From: Methanoregulaceae archaeon
GTDB lineage: Archaea; Halobacteriota; Methanomicrobia; Methanomicrobiales; Methanospirillaceae
Assembly: GCA_013331215.1 (NCBI GenBank)
Contig: DUGU01000176.1
Coordinates: 588-7,107, forward strand
Length of the DNA: 6,520 nucleotides
Direction of reading: 5' to 3'
The notes below the pieces were generated by a model. That model did not search any database. It was not told the origin of the DNA and saw only the letters and a program-made list of their open reading frames with translations. Positions 6,336 to 6,520 of the stretch are shown here, in pieces (positions within the stretch are counted from its first letter, which is position 1; every line of letters starts with the position of its first letter). Position numbers and translations under genes: made by a program.

Positions 6336-6362
6336 TTTCGAAATCGGGGCCTGCGAACCCCG

Positions 6363-6375
6363 CTTTTGCTTTCTT
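6363..6375 (+). terminator. T-rich terminator after the TerC gene
   Basis: A T-rich stretch with TTTT, TTT and TT runs (CTTTTGCTTTCTT) begins 27 nt after the stop and lies before the next promoter. It fits an archaeal oligo-T terminator. Confidence 0.4.
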
Positions 6376-6387
6376 CCCACGGCAACG

Positions 6388-6398
6388 CATAAATATTC
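6388..6398 (+). promoter_or_regulatory. TATA box of the last, partial gene (leaderless spacing)
   Basis: GCATAAATATT is a strong TATA box centred about 26 nt before the ATG at 6419, so the transcript probably begins at the start codon. GAGGT at 6413-6417 is only 1 nt from the ATG and may be incidental. Confidence 0.6.
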
Positions 6399-6418
6399 GC
6401 CGTCCCCGTACTGAGGTC

Positions 6419-6520
6419 ATGCATCGAATAAAAATGATGCTGGCCCTTCTTCTGCTCACTTGTTGCGGGGTACCGCTTGCGGGCGCGGCGGGGGGGGGGA
6501 CGTTCTCGATCGAACAGACG
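6419..6520 (+). CDS. Secreted protein, N-terminal fragment (3' partial)
   Basis: Thirty-four codons run open to the window edge. The product starts MHRIKMMLALLLLTCCGVPL and continues AGAAGGGTFSIEQT: a short basic start, a hydrophobic core (residues 6-21) and a likely signal peptidase site after AGAA at 24. It matches the fasciclin leader closely (MH.RI at the start, the hydrophobic core, CGV.LAGAA). Cys15-Cys16 do not form a good lipobox. The Gly25-27 codons are part of a run of ten Gs at 6490-6499. The mature domain lies outside the window, so function is unknown; a surface protein is inferred. A strong TATA box at leaderless spacing supports this start. Confidence 0.7.
   Translation, partial: MHRIKMMLALLLLTCCGVPLAGAAGGGTFSIEQT

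Noticed and set aside
4839..6380. Long minus-strand open frame (513 codons) opposite the fasciclin and TerC genes
   Set aside because: It spans two well-supported genes and their promoters, and its translation is a charged low-complexity shadow.

Overview
The window looks like chromosomal DNA of a GC-rich methanogenic archaeon, most likely a member of Methanomicrobia and probably Methanomicrobiales (for example a Methanoculleus or Methanofollis relative). This is inferred from gene content and signals: archaeal TATA boxes about 26 nt before starts, T-run terminators, tandem PaaK/F390-synthetase-like ligases with an ACT-domain gene, a hexulose-6-phosphate synthase fused to an RraA-like domain, and a fasciclin surface protein with a C-terminal membrane tail. 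No mobile element, CRISPR array, tRNA or rRNA was seen.

Left part (1-3002, + strand) is one tightly coupled operon. It holds two tandem paralogous AMP-forming aryl-CoA ligases of the PaaK family, the first cut by the window edge, then a protein with two ACT domains. Genes overlap by 4 nt (GTGA) and 1 nt (TGATG). Each downstream gene has a GGAGG motif exactly 8 nt before its start, built into the conserved Asp-Arg-Arg codons at the end of the preceding ligase. The likely role is activation of aromatic acids (phenylacetate, indoleacetate) for salvage into aromatic amino acids or for catabolism, with the ACT protein as an amino-acid sensor. F390 synthetase is an alternative for one ligase.

The middle (2985-4292, - strand) is a convergent gene for the HPS-RraA fusion, overlapping the end of the ACT gene by 18 nt. 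In archaea without a classical pentose phosphate pathway, HPS supplies pentose phosphates by running the ribulose monophosphate pathway in reverse. A 241-nt intergenic region (4293-4533) carries divergent promoters.

The right part (4534-6520, + strand) has three separately promoted genes for the cell surface or membrane. They are a fasciclin-domain protein that appears to be leaderless, a TerC/DUF475 membrane protein (possible metal exporter) preceded by a nested inverted repeat around a perfect 16-bp palindrome, and the first 34 codons of another exported protein. That last fragment has a signal peptide resembling the fasciclin gene's, a TATA box at the same leaderless spacing, and a run of ten Gs inside the reading frame.
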